A DNA stretch of 64,000 nt from Bacillus sp. J37 (GTDB taxonomy: Bacteria; Bacillota; Bacilli; Bacillales; Bacillaceae): contig NZ_JAEK01000005.1 of the NCBI RefSeq assembly GCF_000518865.1, positions 62,001 to 126,000 of the forward strand, given 5' to 3'. The notes under the pieces were generated by a model. That model was not told where the DNA came from, searched no databases, and saw nothing but the letters and a program-made list of their open reading frames with translations. This document shows positions 18,642 to 28,218 of the stretch, in pieces (position 1 is the first letter of the stretch; each line of letters begins with the position of its first letter). A program made the translations under genes and the position numbers.

Positions 18642-20199
18642 CATATTCAACAGCTCGAGTTTCACGGATTACCGTAACTTTAATGTGACCAGGATAGTCG
18701 AGCTCTTCTTCTATTCGTTTTCGAATGTCTCTTGCCAAACGATGCGCCTGTAAATCATCTATCGTATCTGGCTTAACCATGATTCGTACTTCACGACCAG
18801 CCTGAATAGCAAATGATTTTTCAACACCTTCATATGATTCAGAAATCTCTTCTAGCTTTTCTAAGCGACGAATATAATTTTCAAGTGTTTCACTGCGTGC
18901 ACCAGGTCTAGCAGCTGATAATGCATCAGCAGCAGCTACAATGACCGCAATAATTGAAGTTGGCTCTGTATCGCCATGGTGTGAAGCAATACTATTAATG
19001 ACAACAGGATGCTCTTTATACTTTGTAGCTAATTCAACACCAATCTCAACGTGGCTTCCTTCAACTTCATGGTCAATAGCCTTCCCGATATCATGCAATA
19101 AACCTGCACGTTTTGCTAATAATTCGTCTTCACCAAGCTCAGCAGCCATTAAACCTGATAAGAAAGCAACTTCCATTGAGTGCTTTAATACATTTTGACC
19201 ATAACTTGTTCTAAATTTTAAACGACCAAGTATTTTAATCAAATCAGGGTGGAGACCATGTACCCCTACTTCAAATGTCGTTTGCTCACCGATTTCACGA
19301 ATGTATTCATCCACTTCTCGACGAGATTTTTCAACCATTTCCTCAATTCTTGCTGGGTGAATCCGGCCATCCTGAACCAGCTTGTCTAAAGCGATTCTAG
19401 CTGTTTCGCGTCGAATTGGATCAAATCCTGATAAAATGACAGCCTCAGGTGTATCATCGATGATTAGGTCTATACCAGTAAGTGTTTCAAGTGTACGGAT
19501 ATTACGTCCCTCTCGTCCGATAATACGGCCTTTCATTTCATCATTTGGAAGATTAACAACAGAAACGGTTGTTTCGGCTACATGATCTGCTGCACATCGT
19601 TGAATAGCAAGTGACAGGATTTCTTTAGCCTTTTTGTCAGCCTCTTCCTTAGCTCGATTCTCACTTTCTTTAATCATGATTGCAATATCATGTGTGAGTT
19701 CATTTTCAACCTTATCAAGAATGATGCTTCTTGCTTCATCTCGTGTAAGGCTGGAAATGCGTTCAAGCTCTGTTTGCTGTTTACGCACAATCTCGTCCAC
19801 TTTGCTTTCCATCTCTTCAATATGCTGTTGTCTTTCATTCAGAGAACCTTCTTTTCTCTCTAGCATAACCTCACGTTTATCTAAAGACTCATCCTTACGG
19901 TCAAGATTCTCTTCCTTTTGTAATAAGCGATTTTCTTGTTTTTGAAGCTCATTGCGTCTTTCGCGAATTTCTTGTTCAGCATCTGTGCGCAGCTTATGGA
20001 TTTCATCCTTCGCTTCAAGAAGGGCTTCTTTCTTAGTAGCCTCCGCATCACGTTTTGCATCTTCAAGAATCTGCTCTGCTGCACTTGTAGCGCCAGCAAT
20101 CTTCGCTTCGGCAATAGATTTTCGAACAAAATAGCCAACAACTGCACCGACGATTAGGCCAAGCAAAATGGAGATGATTATTGATAATACGTCCATCAT
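18634..20199 (-). CDS. rny: Ribonuclease Y
   Basis: RNase Y is a membrane-anchored endoribonuclease that starts decay and maturation of many mRNAs. The N-terminus is one transmembrane helix (about residues 5-25). A long charged coiled coil follows to about residue 200. Then comes a KH domain ([15 protein letters not shown]) and a metal-binding HD domain (HDIGK near residue 369). The 521-residue sequence is close to B. subtilis over its full length. The gene begins with two ATGs; the second (20196) has the better distance to AGGAGGTG. Its partner RicA is encoded at 8814-9248. It has its own strong promoter (20418-20446) and a leader of roughly 200 bases. Confidence 0.97.
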   Translation of the reverse strand: MMDVLSIIISILLGLIVGAVVGYFVRKSIAEAKIAGATSAAEQILEDAKRDAEATKKEALLEAKDEIHKLRTDAEQEIRERRNELQKQENRLLQKEENLDRKDESLDKREVMLERKEGSLNERQQHIEEMESKVDEIVRKQQTELERISSLTRDEARSIILDKVENELTHDIAIMIKESENRAKEEADKKAKEILSLAIQRCAADHVAETTVSVVNLPNDEMKGRIIGREGRNIRTLETLTGIDLIIDDTPEAVILSGFDPIRRETARIALDKLVQDGRIHPARIEEMVEKSRREVDEYIREIGEQTTFEVGVHGLHPDLIKILGRLKFRTSYGQNVLKHSMEVAFLSGLMAAELGEDELLAKRAGLLHDIGKAIDHEVEGSHVEIGVELATKYKEHPVVINSIASHHGDTEPTSIIAVIVAAADALSAARPGARSETLENYIRRLEKLEEISESYEGVEKSFAIQAGREVRIMVKPDTIDDLQAHRLARDIRKRIEEELDYPGHIKVTVIRETRAVEYAK

Positions 20200-20417
20200 T
20201 ACACCTCCTCTTGCTATGAACTTGTTTTTCTAGATTAAAGTGTCGGCATGTACATTGTTCAAGTATAAGTTGTCAACATACAGCTCAAAGCCTTTTTTTC
20301 ATGTGGAACTCTTTGCGTCTTTACATGAGTTGAAATAAGACAATATCAAGTACCAACATTTTCTGCTTTCAAAATGCTTCAATCATGATTCTACAAAAAT
20401 GTAAAATATACATCTCA

Positions 20418-20446
20418 ATTGTAAATCTGTGAAATTTTATTGTCAA
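20418..20446 (-). promoter_or_regulatory. Sigma-A promoter of rny
   Basis: Minus-strand TTGACA (20441-20446), a 17-base spacer and TACAAT (20418-20423) form a near-consensus vegetative promoter. The predicted start leaves a leader of roughly 210 bases before rny with no ORF that I could support. Confidence 0.82.
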
Positions 20447-20630
20447 GCCCGGTAACATAATGTTTACAGGCATTTTGAGAGCCACCTTATTATAAATAGT
20501 CGCTCCAAACCTAAAAACAAGGTTGATTTTTGTAGAAATATGTCACAATATATAATACCCTTAAAATGAATAATGTATAAGATTACCTTTTTATGATTCA
20601 GAAAGACTTCGTTTTTTATTTATTTTCGCA

Positions 20631-20658
20631 TAATAAAAAAGGGCATAATAGCCCTTTT
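20631..20658 (-). terminator. Terminator downstream of recA
   Basis: AAAAGGGC (20637-20644) pairs with GCCCTTTT (20651-20658) and the minus-strand stem runs into TTTTTTATT. It lies 9 bases past the recA stop codon. Confidence 0.9.
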
Positions 20659-20666
20659 ATTAATCA

Positions 20667-21707
20667 TTATTCTCCTAATAAATCCATTTCTTCCTGACTT
20701 TCGTCTGGGGCAGTAACTTCTTCATCCAGACCATAATGTTGACGAATTTTTTCTTGAATTTCTAAGCGAAGTGCAGGATTTTCCTTTAGGAATTGTTTTG
20801 CATTTTCTCGGCCTTGACCTAAGCGCTCTTCATTATATGAATACCAAGATCCACTCTTTTGAACGATATCAACTTCTGAACCAAGATCAATAATTTCTCC
20901 TTCTTTAGAAATTCCTTCTCCGTACATGATATCAACTTCAGCCACTTTAAATGGAGGTGCAACCTTATTCTTTACGACTTTAATTTTTGTTTTGTTCCCA
21001 ACCATTTCATTACCCTGTTTAAGTGTTTCAGCACGACGAACTTCTAAACGAACAGAAGAATAGAATTTTAGTGCTCGACCACCAGGAGTTGTCTCAGGGT
21101 TACCAAACATAACGCCTACTTTTTCACGAATTTGGTTAATGAAGATAGCAATTGTTTTTGATTTATTAATTGCACCTGATAGCTTACGTAATGCCTGTGA
21201 CATTAAACGAGCTTGCAGTCCAACGTGAGAATCACCCATCTCACCCTCAATTTCAGCTTTTGGTACTAATGCTGCTACTGAGTCAATAACAAGAATATCA
21301 ACGGCACCACTACGAACAAGTGCCTCAGCAATCTCTAGTGCTTGCTCACCTGTATCAGGCTGTGAAAGCAATAATTCATCAATATTAACACCTAATTTTT
21401 GGGCATAGACAGGATCTAAGGCATGCTCAGCATCAATAAATGCTGCTTGACCACCTTGTTGTTGAACTTCTGCAATTGCATGTAGAGCAACCGTTGTTTT
21501 ACCAGAACTCTCTGGTCCATATATTTCTATGATTCTACCTCGAGGATAACCACCAATCCCTAACGCTGCATCAAGAGCTAAAGAACCACTTGGAGCAGTT
21601 GATACCTTACGATCTGTTTGCTCTCCTAATTTCATGATAGAACCTTTACCGAATTGTTTCTCTATTTGTTTTAACGCCATATCTAAGGCGGCTTGACGAT
21701 CGCTCAC
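20667..21707 (-). CDS. recA: Recombinase RecA
   Basis: RecA forms ATP-dependent filaments on single-stranded DNA, drives strand exchange, and activates self-cleavage of LexA. The 346-residue protein shows Walker A GPESSGKT (64-71), Walker [10 protein letters not shown], the L2 loop region [16 protein letters not shown] and the acidic C-terminus usual for RecA. The start is GTG at 21707 with AAGGAGG upstream. A near-consensus LexA box (21777-21790) lies just upstream of the promoter, so SOS induction is likely. Confidence 0.98.
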   Translation of the reverse strand: MSDRQAALDMALKQIEKQFGKGSIMKLGEQTDRKVSTAPSGSLALDAALGIGGYPRGRIIEIYGPESSGKTTVALHAIAEVQQQGGQAAFIDAEHALDPVYAQKLGVNIDELLLSQPDTGEQALEIAEALVRSGAVDILVIDSVAALVPKAEIEGEMGDSHVGLQARLMSQALRKLSGAINKSKTIAIFINQIREKVGVMFGNPETTPGGRALKFYSSVRLEVRRAETLKQGNEMVGNKTKIKVVKNKVAPPFKVAEVDIMYGEGISKEGEIIDLGSEVDIVQKSGSWYSYNEERLGQGRENAKQFLKENPALRLEIQEKIRQHYGLDEEVTAPDESQEEMDLLGE

Positions 21708-21738
21708 AAAATTTCCTCCTTAAAATCAATCTATAATA

Positions 21739-21767
21739 AATATAACGCTTTTTCATTCGTTTGCCAA
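21739..21767 (-). promoter_or_regulatory. Sigma-A promoter of recA
   Basis: Minus-strand TTGGCA (21762-21767) and TATATT (21739-21744) are 17 bases apart, each matching 5 of 6 consensus positions. It lies 32 bases upstream of the GTG start. Confidence 0.8.
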
Positions 21768-21776
21768 GTAAAAAGT

Positions 21777-21790
21777 CGAACATTCATTCG
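21777..21790 (-). promoter_or_regulatory. LexA (DinR) operator of recA
   Basis: Minus-strand CGAATGAATGTTCG differs from the Gram-positive LexA box CGAACNNNNGTTCG at one position. Its edge is 9 bases upstream of the -35 hexamer. The motif and its place in front of recA make SOS control likely. Confidence 0.82.
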
Positions 21791-21951
21791 ATTTTTTTCT
21801 GGGTAATAAAATATAAAAATATCGTTTTCCGCTAACAGAAAACGTTAAAATAAGGACCAGCTTATCAAACAAAAGTCAATTTTAACTATTTTTATATTGT
21901 TCTTGTAAAAGCTCATTCGCCTTCCTGTCTCTCAAGCAATTACATTTCAAT

Positions 21952-21990
21952 AAAAAAGCCTGTTAAGCTTCGCTATATAGGCTTTGCATA
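21952..21990 (-). terminator. Terminator downstream of cinA
   Basis: AAGCCT (21956-21961) pairs with AGGCTT (21979-21984), and the minus-strand stem is followed by TTTTATT. An alternative pairing of CTGTTA with TAACAG overlaps it, so the RNA could fold in two ways. Confidence 0.7.
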
Positions 21991-22005
21991 ACAGACTTCA
22001 TTATA

Positions 22006-23253
22006 TCATTCTATTTCATTTAATAGTTTGACCAAATAGTGACATCCATACTTTGCCGTTCTTGTACGGATTCCTTTTCTTGAACCGGCTAAGTTTAAAG
22101 CATAAACGTTCGTTTGATCCTTGTCAGCTATACCAATGAACACTGTTCCAACTGGTTGTCCTTCATGTGGTTCAGGTCCGGCAGCACCTGTAAAGCTAAT
22201 ACCAATGTCACTATTAAGGAGTTTACGAACCTGTTCAGCCATTTCTTTTGCACATTGTTCACTTACAGCTCCGTAAGCCGCAAGAGTTTCTTCTTGAATA
22301 TGTAACATATGTTTTTTCACTTCATTCGTATACGAGATAATACTTCCATTGAAAACTTGAGAGGCACCATCCAATGAAGTGACAAGCTCTGAAAACATAC
22401 CGCCAGTTAAACTCTCTGCTGCAGCAATTGTTTTTTTCTTTTTAATTAGTTGTGCCTTAACCTCATTTATAAGAGTTGTTTCATTATAACCATAGAAAAA
22501 TTCACCTACACGAGCATTTATCTTTCTTTCTACTTCATCTAGTAATTTTTGAGCCGTTTTTTCATCTGTGTGCTTTGCCGTTAGTCTCAGAGTGACTTCA
22601 CCATCTGCTGCTAAGGGAGCGACAGTTGGATTTGTTTGTCCATCAATAAGATCCTGTATATCTGTTTCAAGTTGAGATTCACCAATACCGAAATATCGTA
22701 ACACACGTGAAACGATTTTATCCTGAATCCCTAGTTGGTTTTGAAAGTATTCTCTTCCATAATTTTTGAACATTGGTCTCATTTCACTTGGTGGACCAGG
22801 TAAAAGCATAAAGATCGTTTGGTCGGCTTCCAAAGCCATTCCAGGTGCCATACCATAATCATTTTTTAATATTGTTGAACCCTCAATAACAAGTGCCTGC
22901 TTTTTATTATTTTCTGACATCGTCCGTTTAGTCCGGGCAAAGTAATCCTCAATACTCTCTAAAGCATCGTGGTCAAAGACTAGAGTTTTACCTAATGATT
23001 TAGAAATCGTTTCCTTTGTTAAATCATCTTTGGTTGGGCCAAGTCCACCTGTAAAGATAATGATATTAGAACGTTCTTTTGCAATCTGTATTGCTGACTC
23101 AAGCCGAGCAGGGTTGTCTCCCACAACAGTATGGTAATAAACATTTAAACCAATCTCAGCAAGTTCCTTTGATAAAAATTGAGCATTGGTATTGGCTATT
23201 TGACCTAATAACAATTCTGATCCAACAGCAATAATCTCAGTACGTATATCCAT
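22006..23253 (-). CDS. cinA: CinA family protein (competence-damage inducible)
   Basis: CinA proteins join an N-terminal MoCF-like domain ([33 protein letters not shown]) with a C-terminal CinA domain that in other species deamidates nicotinamide mononucleotide. The C-terminal active-site region [15 protein letters not shown]...FTGAAGP is present. The 415-residue length is normal. In streptococci cinA is cotranscribed with recA; here recA is adjacent downstream but has its own promoter and a terminator separates them. The ATG has an AAGGGGGG site. Confidence 0.94.
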   Translation of the reverse strand: MDIRTEIIAVGSELLLGQIANTNAQFLSKELAEIGLNVYYHTVVGDNPARLESAIQIAKERSNIIIFTGGLGPTKDDLTKETISKSLGKTLVFDHDALESIEDYFARTKRTMSENNKKQALVIEGSTILKNDYGMAPGMALEADQTIFMLLPGPPSEMRPMFKNYGREYFQNQLGIQDKIVSRVLRYFGIGESQLETDIQDLIDGQTNPTVAPLAADGEVTLRLTAKHTDEKTAQKLLDEVERKINARVGEFFYGYNETTLINEVKAQLIKKKKTIAAAESLTGGMFSELVTSLDGASQVFNGSIISYTNEVKKHMLHIQEETLAAYGAVSEQCAKEMAEQVRKLLNSDIGISFTGAAGPEPHEGQPVGTVFIGIADKDQTNVYALNLAGSRKGIRTRTAKYGCHYLVKLLNEIE

Positions 23254-23283
23254 TACTTATCCCCCCTTTTTTCGATATTAGTA

Positions 23284-23862
23284 TTATTTAGAATTAACAA
23301 AGGCTTGTTTATTTTTCATAAAATAATCCCAACCTGAGATGACAGTGAAAAATGTTGCAACCCATAGTGCAATTGTTGCAAATGGGATGTTCATTAATTC
23401 AAATGGTAGATTATGCAATAATAATGCAGAGATTGCAATGATCTGAGTCCATGTTTTTATTTTCCCTAACATGTTTGCAGCAACAACTTCACCTTCTCCA
23501 GCTAATACCAAACGCAATCCAGTAACGGCAAATTCACGGCTAATGATCAGAATAACCATCCAAGATGGAGCAAGTCCGAGTTCAACTAAGATAATAAGTG
23601 CCGCTGATACTAATAATTTATCTGCCAATGGATCCAAAAATTTCCCCAGATTTGTAACTTGATTGAGCTTTCTTGCATAATAACCATCAATCCAGTCAGT
23701 TGTGGAGGCTATAATAAAGATTATAGCTCCAACAAAATGGGTGACTAAAATCGTTTCAGTGCCAAAAGTAAGCTCTCCCCAGTTAAACGGAACCAACATG
23801 ATCACCATAAAAACTGGTATAAGTAAAATTCTTGAAATCGTAATCTTATTCGGTAAATTCAT
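23284..23862 (-). CDS. pgsA: CDP-diacylglycerol--glycerol-3-phosphate 3-phosphatidyltransferase
   Basis: PgsA makes phosphatidylglycerophosphate, the committed step to phosphatidylglycerol. The CDP-alcohol phosphatidyltransferase motif is complete: Asp56, Asp59-Gly60, Ala63-Arg64, Gly73, Asp77 and Asp81. The 192-residue protein is very hydrophobic with several membrane helices. It lies 30 bases upstream of cinA and 138 bases downstream of rodZ; a large hairpin (23921-23986) lies in that gap. Confidence 0.95.
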   Translation of the reverse strand: MNLPNKITISRILLIPVFMVIMLVPFNWGELTFGTETILVTHFVGAIIFIIASTTDWIDGYYARKLNQVTNLGKFLDPLADKLLVSAALIILVELGLAPSWMVILIISREFAVTGLRLVLAGEGEVVAANMLGKIKTWTQIIAISALLLHNLPFELMNIPFATIALWVATFFTVISGWDYFMKNKQAFVNSK

Positions 23863-23920
23863 TTATTTTTCCTCCGTAATCTTTTTAACAAATGATGATA
23901 ACTAAAATGGGACGACTCTT

Positions 23921-23986
23921 AAAAAAGGGATAATCCTTATCCTAACATCTCAGTAAATTGTTAGGATAAGGACCGCGCCCCCCTTC
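23921..23986 (-). terminator. Composite hairpin terminator between rodZ and pgsA
   Basis: A perfect 13-bp stem (23935-23947 with 23959-23971) sits on a basal stem pairing GAAGGG with CCCTTTT, which leads directly into a T-run on the minus strand. It can end rodZ transcripts, though pgsA expression probably needs partial readthrough or a separate promoter. Confidence 0.65.
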
Positions 23987-24000
23987 AATTGAGTCTGTCC

Positions 24001-24882
24001 CTATTCTTTCGTATAAATTATGGTTATATTTTGAGGTGTTTTCTTTGTATCCTCATATTGAACAAGTTCACCATTGACTTTCAAATCAGTTCCGGGAACA
24101 TTCCCCACACGAACTGTAATCTCGGATTCAGCGGTAAAATCATTTACTTGAGATTTACCTTGTGCTAATTCAGCCCCAAAGAACGTCTTACCTTTACCAT
24201 TTTTTATGCCAACCCATGTACGGTCTTTTGCAATTACCTCAAGCTCGAACTTTTCAGATCCTGTTAATTCATACGTTGTTGTTGAACCTTCTACACCTTT
24301 TACTGTTAAAGTCTGAGATGGTGTTTCCGGCTCATTAGTTTCAGCTTCTTCTTGAGCAGCCTCCTCATTTTCCTGTGCAGGAGTCTCTTCTTTGTTTTGT
24401 TCTTCATTTGTTGCTGAATTTTCTATTGTTTCAAACTCAACATCGCTTGTTTGATTTTCTGACTGATCATTTGCTGTTTTATCTTGAGCAGCATCTTGTC
24501 TCCACAACCAGAGGAGAATGGCCACAATAATAACAACTGCTACTACTGCCAATTTTGGAAGTATCTCTATAAATTTTGAAGCTGATTTAGGTAACTCTTT
24601 ATGTGTTTTCACTCTTGATAATTGCTCAGGAACATCTTCTTTGTATGTACTTGGTACTTCATTTTTGTATTCTTCAAAAAGCATTTCAGGATCCAGGTCA
24701 ACAGCCTCAGCATATTGCTTCATAAATGCTCGGGCATAAAATTTTCCGGGCATCATTGAATAATTGCCCTCTTCTAAACCAATTAAATACCTTTTTTGAA
24801 TTTTGGTGATCTCCTGGAGATCATCCAAGCTCATATTCTTCTCTTCTCTTGCTTGTTTGAGTCGATTACCTAGTTCACTCAA
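24001..24882 (-). CDS. rodZ: Cell-shape protein RodZ (YmfM)
   Basis: RodZ links the MreB cytoskeleton to the elongation machinery. The product has an N-terminal helix-turn-helix (LGNRLKQAREEKNMSLDDLQ, then KIQKRYLIGLEEGNYSMMPG). A membrane helix follows (about residues 117-135, LAVVAVVIIVAILLWLW), then an acidic Glu/Thr/Asn-rich stretch and a C-terminal DUF4115 beta domain. I choose TTG at 24882 (293 aa), with GGGGTG 6 bases upstream. The family starts at this LSELGNRL position, and the longer frame would overlap ymfK. GTG at 24891 is the alternative. Confidence 0.92.
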   Translation of the reverse strand: MSELGNRLKQAREEKNMSLDDLQEITKIQKRYLIGLEEGNYSMMPGKFYARAFMKQYAEAVDLDPEMLFEEYKNEVPSTYKEDVPEQLSRVKTHKELPKSASKFIEILPKLAVVAVVIIVAILLWLWRQDAAQDKTANDQSENQTSDVEFETIENSATNEEQNKEETPAQENEEAAQEEAETNEPETPSQTLTVKGVEGSTTTYELTGSEKFELEVIAKDRTWVGIKNGKGKTFFGAELAQGKSQVNDFTAESEITVRVGNVPGTDLKVNGELVQYEDTKKTPQNITIIYTKE

Positions 24883-24898
24883 CCGTAACACCCCATAA

Positions 24899-25690
24899 CT
24901 AAAAGTCAAATCCTGAGAGTCCTGATGTGTCAAACATCATCGGTGGATTTTCTACATCTTTATATGTAATTTCTTCATCAGGTTCATTCCGGATTTCTAT
25001 TATGTAATCAAAATCATTAATTGTGTACTCTGTATTTTGGACGAAAATATCAGGATGTTCAACAACTTTCGTTGCGGAAAGCCGCATAATTTCTCTTACC
25101 AATTGAAAATGTTTTTCTGACCCTCGTCTTGTTGATACAATTCCATCAATAATAAAGACATTATCTTCACTATATTCATCGGCTATTAATTGACTTCGAA
25201 TCGTTTGTTTTAACAATGTCGAAGAAACAAATAACCATTTCTTGTTAGCACATACACTTGACGCAACAATGGATTCAGTTTTTCCTACCCTCGGCATTCC
25301 GCGGATTCCAATTAATTTATGTCCATCCTGTTTATAGAGTTCTGCCATAAAATCAACTAATAACCCAAGTTCATCTCGGACGAAACGAAATGTTTTCTTG
25401 TCATCCGCATCTCTTTGGATATATCTTCCATGCCTTACTGCCAATCTGTCACGCAGCTTTGGTACTCGGAGCTTTGTAACTGTTATATTATCCATTGTAT
25501 TTAAAATTGATTCAAGTCTACGTACTTGATCATTGCTTTCACACTTAAGTAATAGACCGCGTCTGGAATCATCTACCCCATTAATTGTAATAATATTTAT
25601 TGACAGCATTCCCAATAACGAAGATACATCACCTAATAGTCCGGGCCGATTTTTTTGGATCTCGTATTCTAAATACCATTCAAATGGCAA
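24899..25690 (-). CDS. ymfK: YmfK family protein: ACT-like domain plus P-loop (DUF3388)
   Basis: The 263-residue protein matches the Bacillus DUF3388 (YmfK) family, whose function is not known to me. The first 75 residues look like an ACT ligand-binding fold (YEIQKNRPGLLGDVSSLLGMLSI and GVDDSRRGLLLK). A middle linker is followed by a P-loop GMPRVGKT (131-138) and a Walker-B-like VFIID (178-182), suggesting ATP or GTP binding. Translation starts at TTG 25690 behind AAGGGGGG. It sits 16 bases before rodZ in the same direction, hinting at a role in envelope growth, but nothing in the sequence proves it. Confidence 0.85.
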   Translation of the reverse strand: MPFEWYLEYEIQKNRPGLLGDVSSLLGMLSINIITINGVDDSRRGLLLKCESNDQVRRLESILNTMDNITVTKLRVPKLRDRLAVRHGRYIQRDADDKKTFRFVRDELGLLVDFMAELYKQDGHKLIGIRGMPRVGKTESIVASSVCANKKWLFVSSTLLKQTIRSQLIADEYSEDNVFIIDGIVSTRRGSEKHFQLVREIMRLSATKVVEHPDIFVQNTEYTINDFDYIIEIRNEPDEEITYKDVENPPMMFDTSGLSGFDF

Positions 25691-25773
25691 AGAAAGCCCC
25701 CCTTATAATAACCACTACCAACTATAATAAATGATTTTACTAAAAGAAGAAAGTATGAAGACAATGAAATCAA

Positions 25774-25800
25774 TGAAAAAGAGAGGATCTCTCCTCTCTT
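25774..25800 (-). terminator. Terminator downstream of ymfJ
   Basis: AAGAGAGG (25779-25786) pairs with CCTCTCTT (25793-25800) around 6 bases, with TTTTTC following on the minus strand. The arm overlaps the first bases of the ymfJ stop codon. Confidence 0.85.
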
Positions 25801-26056
25801 AATGTGAACCGTTATTTTGAACAAGCTTAACCATCATATTTGCAATGGCATGTTGCTCTTGCTCAGATGCTACACTCCATAAATCTGCGAGTACTTTTTC
25901 TTGTGGGTTTTTAGCTTCTACTTGCTTTGCTAAATAATCCCCAATCTCGAATGCTAGGTTGGATACTACTTGTTCGTTCATACCCTCATTCTGAGCGTGG
26001 TTTAAACGATCACCTAAAAAATCTTTCCATTCATTCCAATTTTCTAAAACAGACAT
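25799..26056 (-). CDS. ymfJ: YmfJ family protein (DUF3243)
   Basis: An 85-residue soluble, probably helical protein of the DUF3243 family, conserved in Bacillus at this place. There are no catalytic motifs or cysteines. Its start (MSVLENWNEWKDFLG) has AAGGAGG upstream. It lies 69 bases after ymfI and ends in its own terminator. No function is known to me. Confidence 0.88.
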   Translation of the reverse strand: MSVLENWNEWKDFLGDRLNHAQNEGMNEQVVSNLAFEIGDYLAKQVEAKNPQEKVLADLWSVASEQEQHAIANMMVKLVQNNGSH

Positions 26057-26125
26057 AGGAGTTCCTCCTTTTTAATTGATACAAATTTATTGTTCCTAGA
26101 GGAGATTCGTTTTATTCATCATTTT

Positions 26126-26836
26126 TTAGATCCATCCACCATTAACTGAAATAACCTGACCTGTAATATAAGAAGCCTTTTCAGAGGCTAAAAAAGACAC
26201 TGTATTCGCAATTTCAACTGGTTGCCCAAGTCTCCCCAGTGGAATTTCTTCTGATAAATTCCTAATATCTTCCTCGGTAAAATGAGATAACATTTTGGTA
26301 GCAATAGCTCCAGGCGCCACTGCATTGACTCTTATTTGACTGGGTGCAAGTTCTTTGGCCAGTGCCTTTACATAAGCATTTTGACCACCTTTAACCATTG
26401 AATATAAGACCTCACAAGAGGCTCCGGTAATTCCCCAAATAGATGAAATGACAATAATGTTGCCGGATTTTTTCCTTATCATAGAAGGAATAAGTTGCTG
26501 TACTAATTTAAAAGGGCTTGTTATATGTAATTGGACCATATTATCGATATCATCGTCATGCAAATCGGTAACTAATCCGTATAAGCTTATTCCGCTGTTT
26601 AGCACGAGTACTTCAATTGGCATTCGGATTTGCTCTAACAAAGCTTCAACACCTGTTTTTATTGTCAAATCGGCTTGGACAGGAATAATGCTATTTGAGT
26701 AGGTTTTCAATTCTTCTATCGCTTGAACATTTTGGTTGTAATGTACGTAAATCATGTAGCCATCTTCAATGAGCTTTTTCACAATGGCGGTTCCTATTCC
26801 GCCACTTGCTCCAGTCACTAATGCATATTTATCCAT
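26126..26836 (-). CDS. ymfI: Short-chain reductase YmfI, EF-P 5-aminopentanone reductase
   Basis: In B. subtilis, YmfI reduces the 5-aminopentanone group on lysine 32 of elongation factor P to 5-aminopentanol. The 236-residue protein is a classical short-chain dehydrogenase: NAD(P)-binding TGASGGIG (8-15), NSGIS, catalytic Ser131/Ser132 region, Tyr145 and Lys149 (YSMVK), and the C-terminal SYITGQVISVNGGW. Annotation as a FabG-like reductase would be the alternative, but gene order (ymfH-ymfI-ymfJ-ymfK) supports YmfI. Its ATG has AAGGAG. Confidence 0.92.
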   Translation of the reverse strand: MDKYALVTGASGGIGTAIVKKLIEDGYMIYVHYNQNVQAIEELKTYSNSIIPVQADLTIKTGVEALLEQIRMPIEVLVLNSGISLYGLVTDLHDDDIDNMVQLHITSPFKLVQQLIPSMIRKKSGNIIVISSIWGITGASCEVLYSMVKGGQNAYVKALAKELAPSQIRVNAVAPGAIATKMLSHFTEEDIRNLSEEIPLGRLGQPVEIANTVSFLASEKASYITGQVISVNGGWI

Positions 26837-26889
26837 AAATACTCCTTAATTATAAAGAACTAATCTTTCATTATACTATCATACCCCAT

Positions 26890-26917
26890 TCAAAAAAGGC
26901 CTGACAATGGCAGACCT
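26890..26917 (-). terminator. Terminator downstream of ymfH
   Basis: Minus-strand AGGTCTG pairs with CAGGCCT (one G-U) around 7 bases and is followed by TTTTTTG. It lies 14 bases past the ymfH stop codon. Confidence 0.8.
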
Positions 26918-26931
26918 CAGTGAAATAATAT

Positions 26932-28218
26932 TTATTTAGGGACAACCTGACATACTGAAAAGAGTGACTCTTCTACAGATTCATTCAGGGCATGCGTCAT
27001 ATCTTCTTTAGAGAGTGATTCCAGTGTTGGTACGACATCAAATAAATTCATTTCATTAAATGCATAGCGGGTAAACTGATTGGCGATATATTCAGGAGAG
27101 TTAATTGCTCTTAAAAAAGCACCAATTTTTTTCTTTTTTGTCGCTTCAAAAGTTGAGAAGTCAACACCATGATTTTTTGCTTTAAATAATATATCCTTAA
27201 TTCTTTCGGCTAAACGGTCAGGATCCACAGTGTCACCGCCAATCATAGCAAATCCAAAGCCACTTTCTTCTGTATAATCATAACTAAACGTGTCATCAAT
27301 TAGACCTTCTTTATATAGCTCTTCATGGTTTGTTGAGCTTTTACTAAACAGCATATCAAGAAGAATATTCATGGAAAGCTCATATTTTAATAATTCCGCA
27401 CCAGTTCTGTTTGGCTTTTTGGCTTTTAAACCTACTAAGCACTTTGAACTTTGCACGTTCATTTTTAATATTTCTTTTTCTTTAAACACATTTTCTTGTT
27501 CAGTAGGAAATTCTCTTTTTATTTCAGATTGTGCTGTAAAATCCTTTTTTTGTTGATTCTCTCGGACTTGCTGTAAAATTTTATCAGGATCAACAGCTCC
27601 GACAACAAATAACAGCATGTTACTTGGATGATAAAAAGTATTGTAACACTCATAAAGAGAATCTTTTGTAATTTTTGCGATCGAATCGATTGTCCCGGCA
27701 ATATCAATTCGAACAGGATGTTGATGAAAAAGATTTTGAATGAGCCCAAAGTATAAACGCCAATCAGGGTTATCATCGTACATATTAATCTCCTGGCCGA
27801 TAATTCCCTTTTCTTTTTCTACCGTTTTTTCAGAAAAGTAAGGTTCTTGGACAAAGTCAATCAATGTTTCCAAGTTTCTTTCCACTTGACTGGTACTCGA
27901 AAATAGATATGCTGTCCGAGTAAAAGATGTAAACGCATTTGCTGATGCACCTTGTTTACTAAATTGTTGAAAGACATCTCCATCTTCTTTTTCAAATAGC
28001 TTATGCTCTAAAAAGTGTGCAATTCCATCAGGAACCTGAATCATTTCATCTCTGTTTATTGGAACAAAAGTATTATCAATTGATCCGTATTTCGTCGTAA
28101 ACGTAGCATATGTCTTATTAAAGCCTTTTTTAGGCAATACATATACATCTAATCCATTGTCCATTTTTTCATAGTAAAGAGATTCCTGTAATTGCTCAAA
28201 ATGAATAGGTTTTGTCAT
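26932..28218 (-). CDS. ymfH: M16-family zinc peptidase YmfH (catalytic-type)
   Basis: A 428-residue M16 (insulinase/processing-peptidase) protein with the inverted zinc motif HFLEH (His68, Glu71, His72) and the downstream zinc ligand Glu143 in GQEINMYDD. It should therefore be an active metallopeptidase. It overlaps ymfF by the ATGA of stop and start, so the two are translationally coupled. M16 enzymes often work as a pair of one active and one inactive subunit, which fits this gene pair. The substrate is unknown to me. No signal peptide is visible. Confidence 0.92.
   Translation of the reverse strand: MTKPIHFEQLQESLYYEKMDNGLDVYVLPKKGFNKTYATFTTKYGSIDNTFVPINRDEMIQVPDGIAHFLEHKLFEKEDGDVFQQFSKQGASANAFTSFTRTAYLFSSTSQVERNLETLIDFVQEPYFSEKTVEKEKGIIGQEINMYDDNPDWRLYFGLIQNLFHQHPVRIDIAGTIDSIAKITKDSLYECYNTFYHPSNMLLFVVGAVDPDKILQQVRENQQKKDFTAQSEIKREFPTEQENVFKEKEILKMNVQSSKCLVGLKAKKPNRTGAELLKYELSMNILLDMLFSKSSTNHEELYKEGLIDDTFSYDYTEESGFGFAMIGGDTVDPDRLAERIKDILFKAKNHGVDFSTFEATKKKKIGAFLRAINSPEYIANQFTRYAFNEMNLFDVVPTLESLSKEDMTHALNESVEESLFSVCQVVPK

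Noticed and set aside
20200-20400. Small RNA or riboswitch in the long rny leader
   Set aside because: Only weak stems can be drawn, and I recognise no conserved motif. A second TTGACA near 20271 has no good -10.
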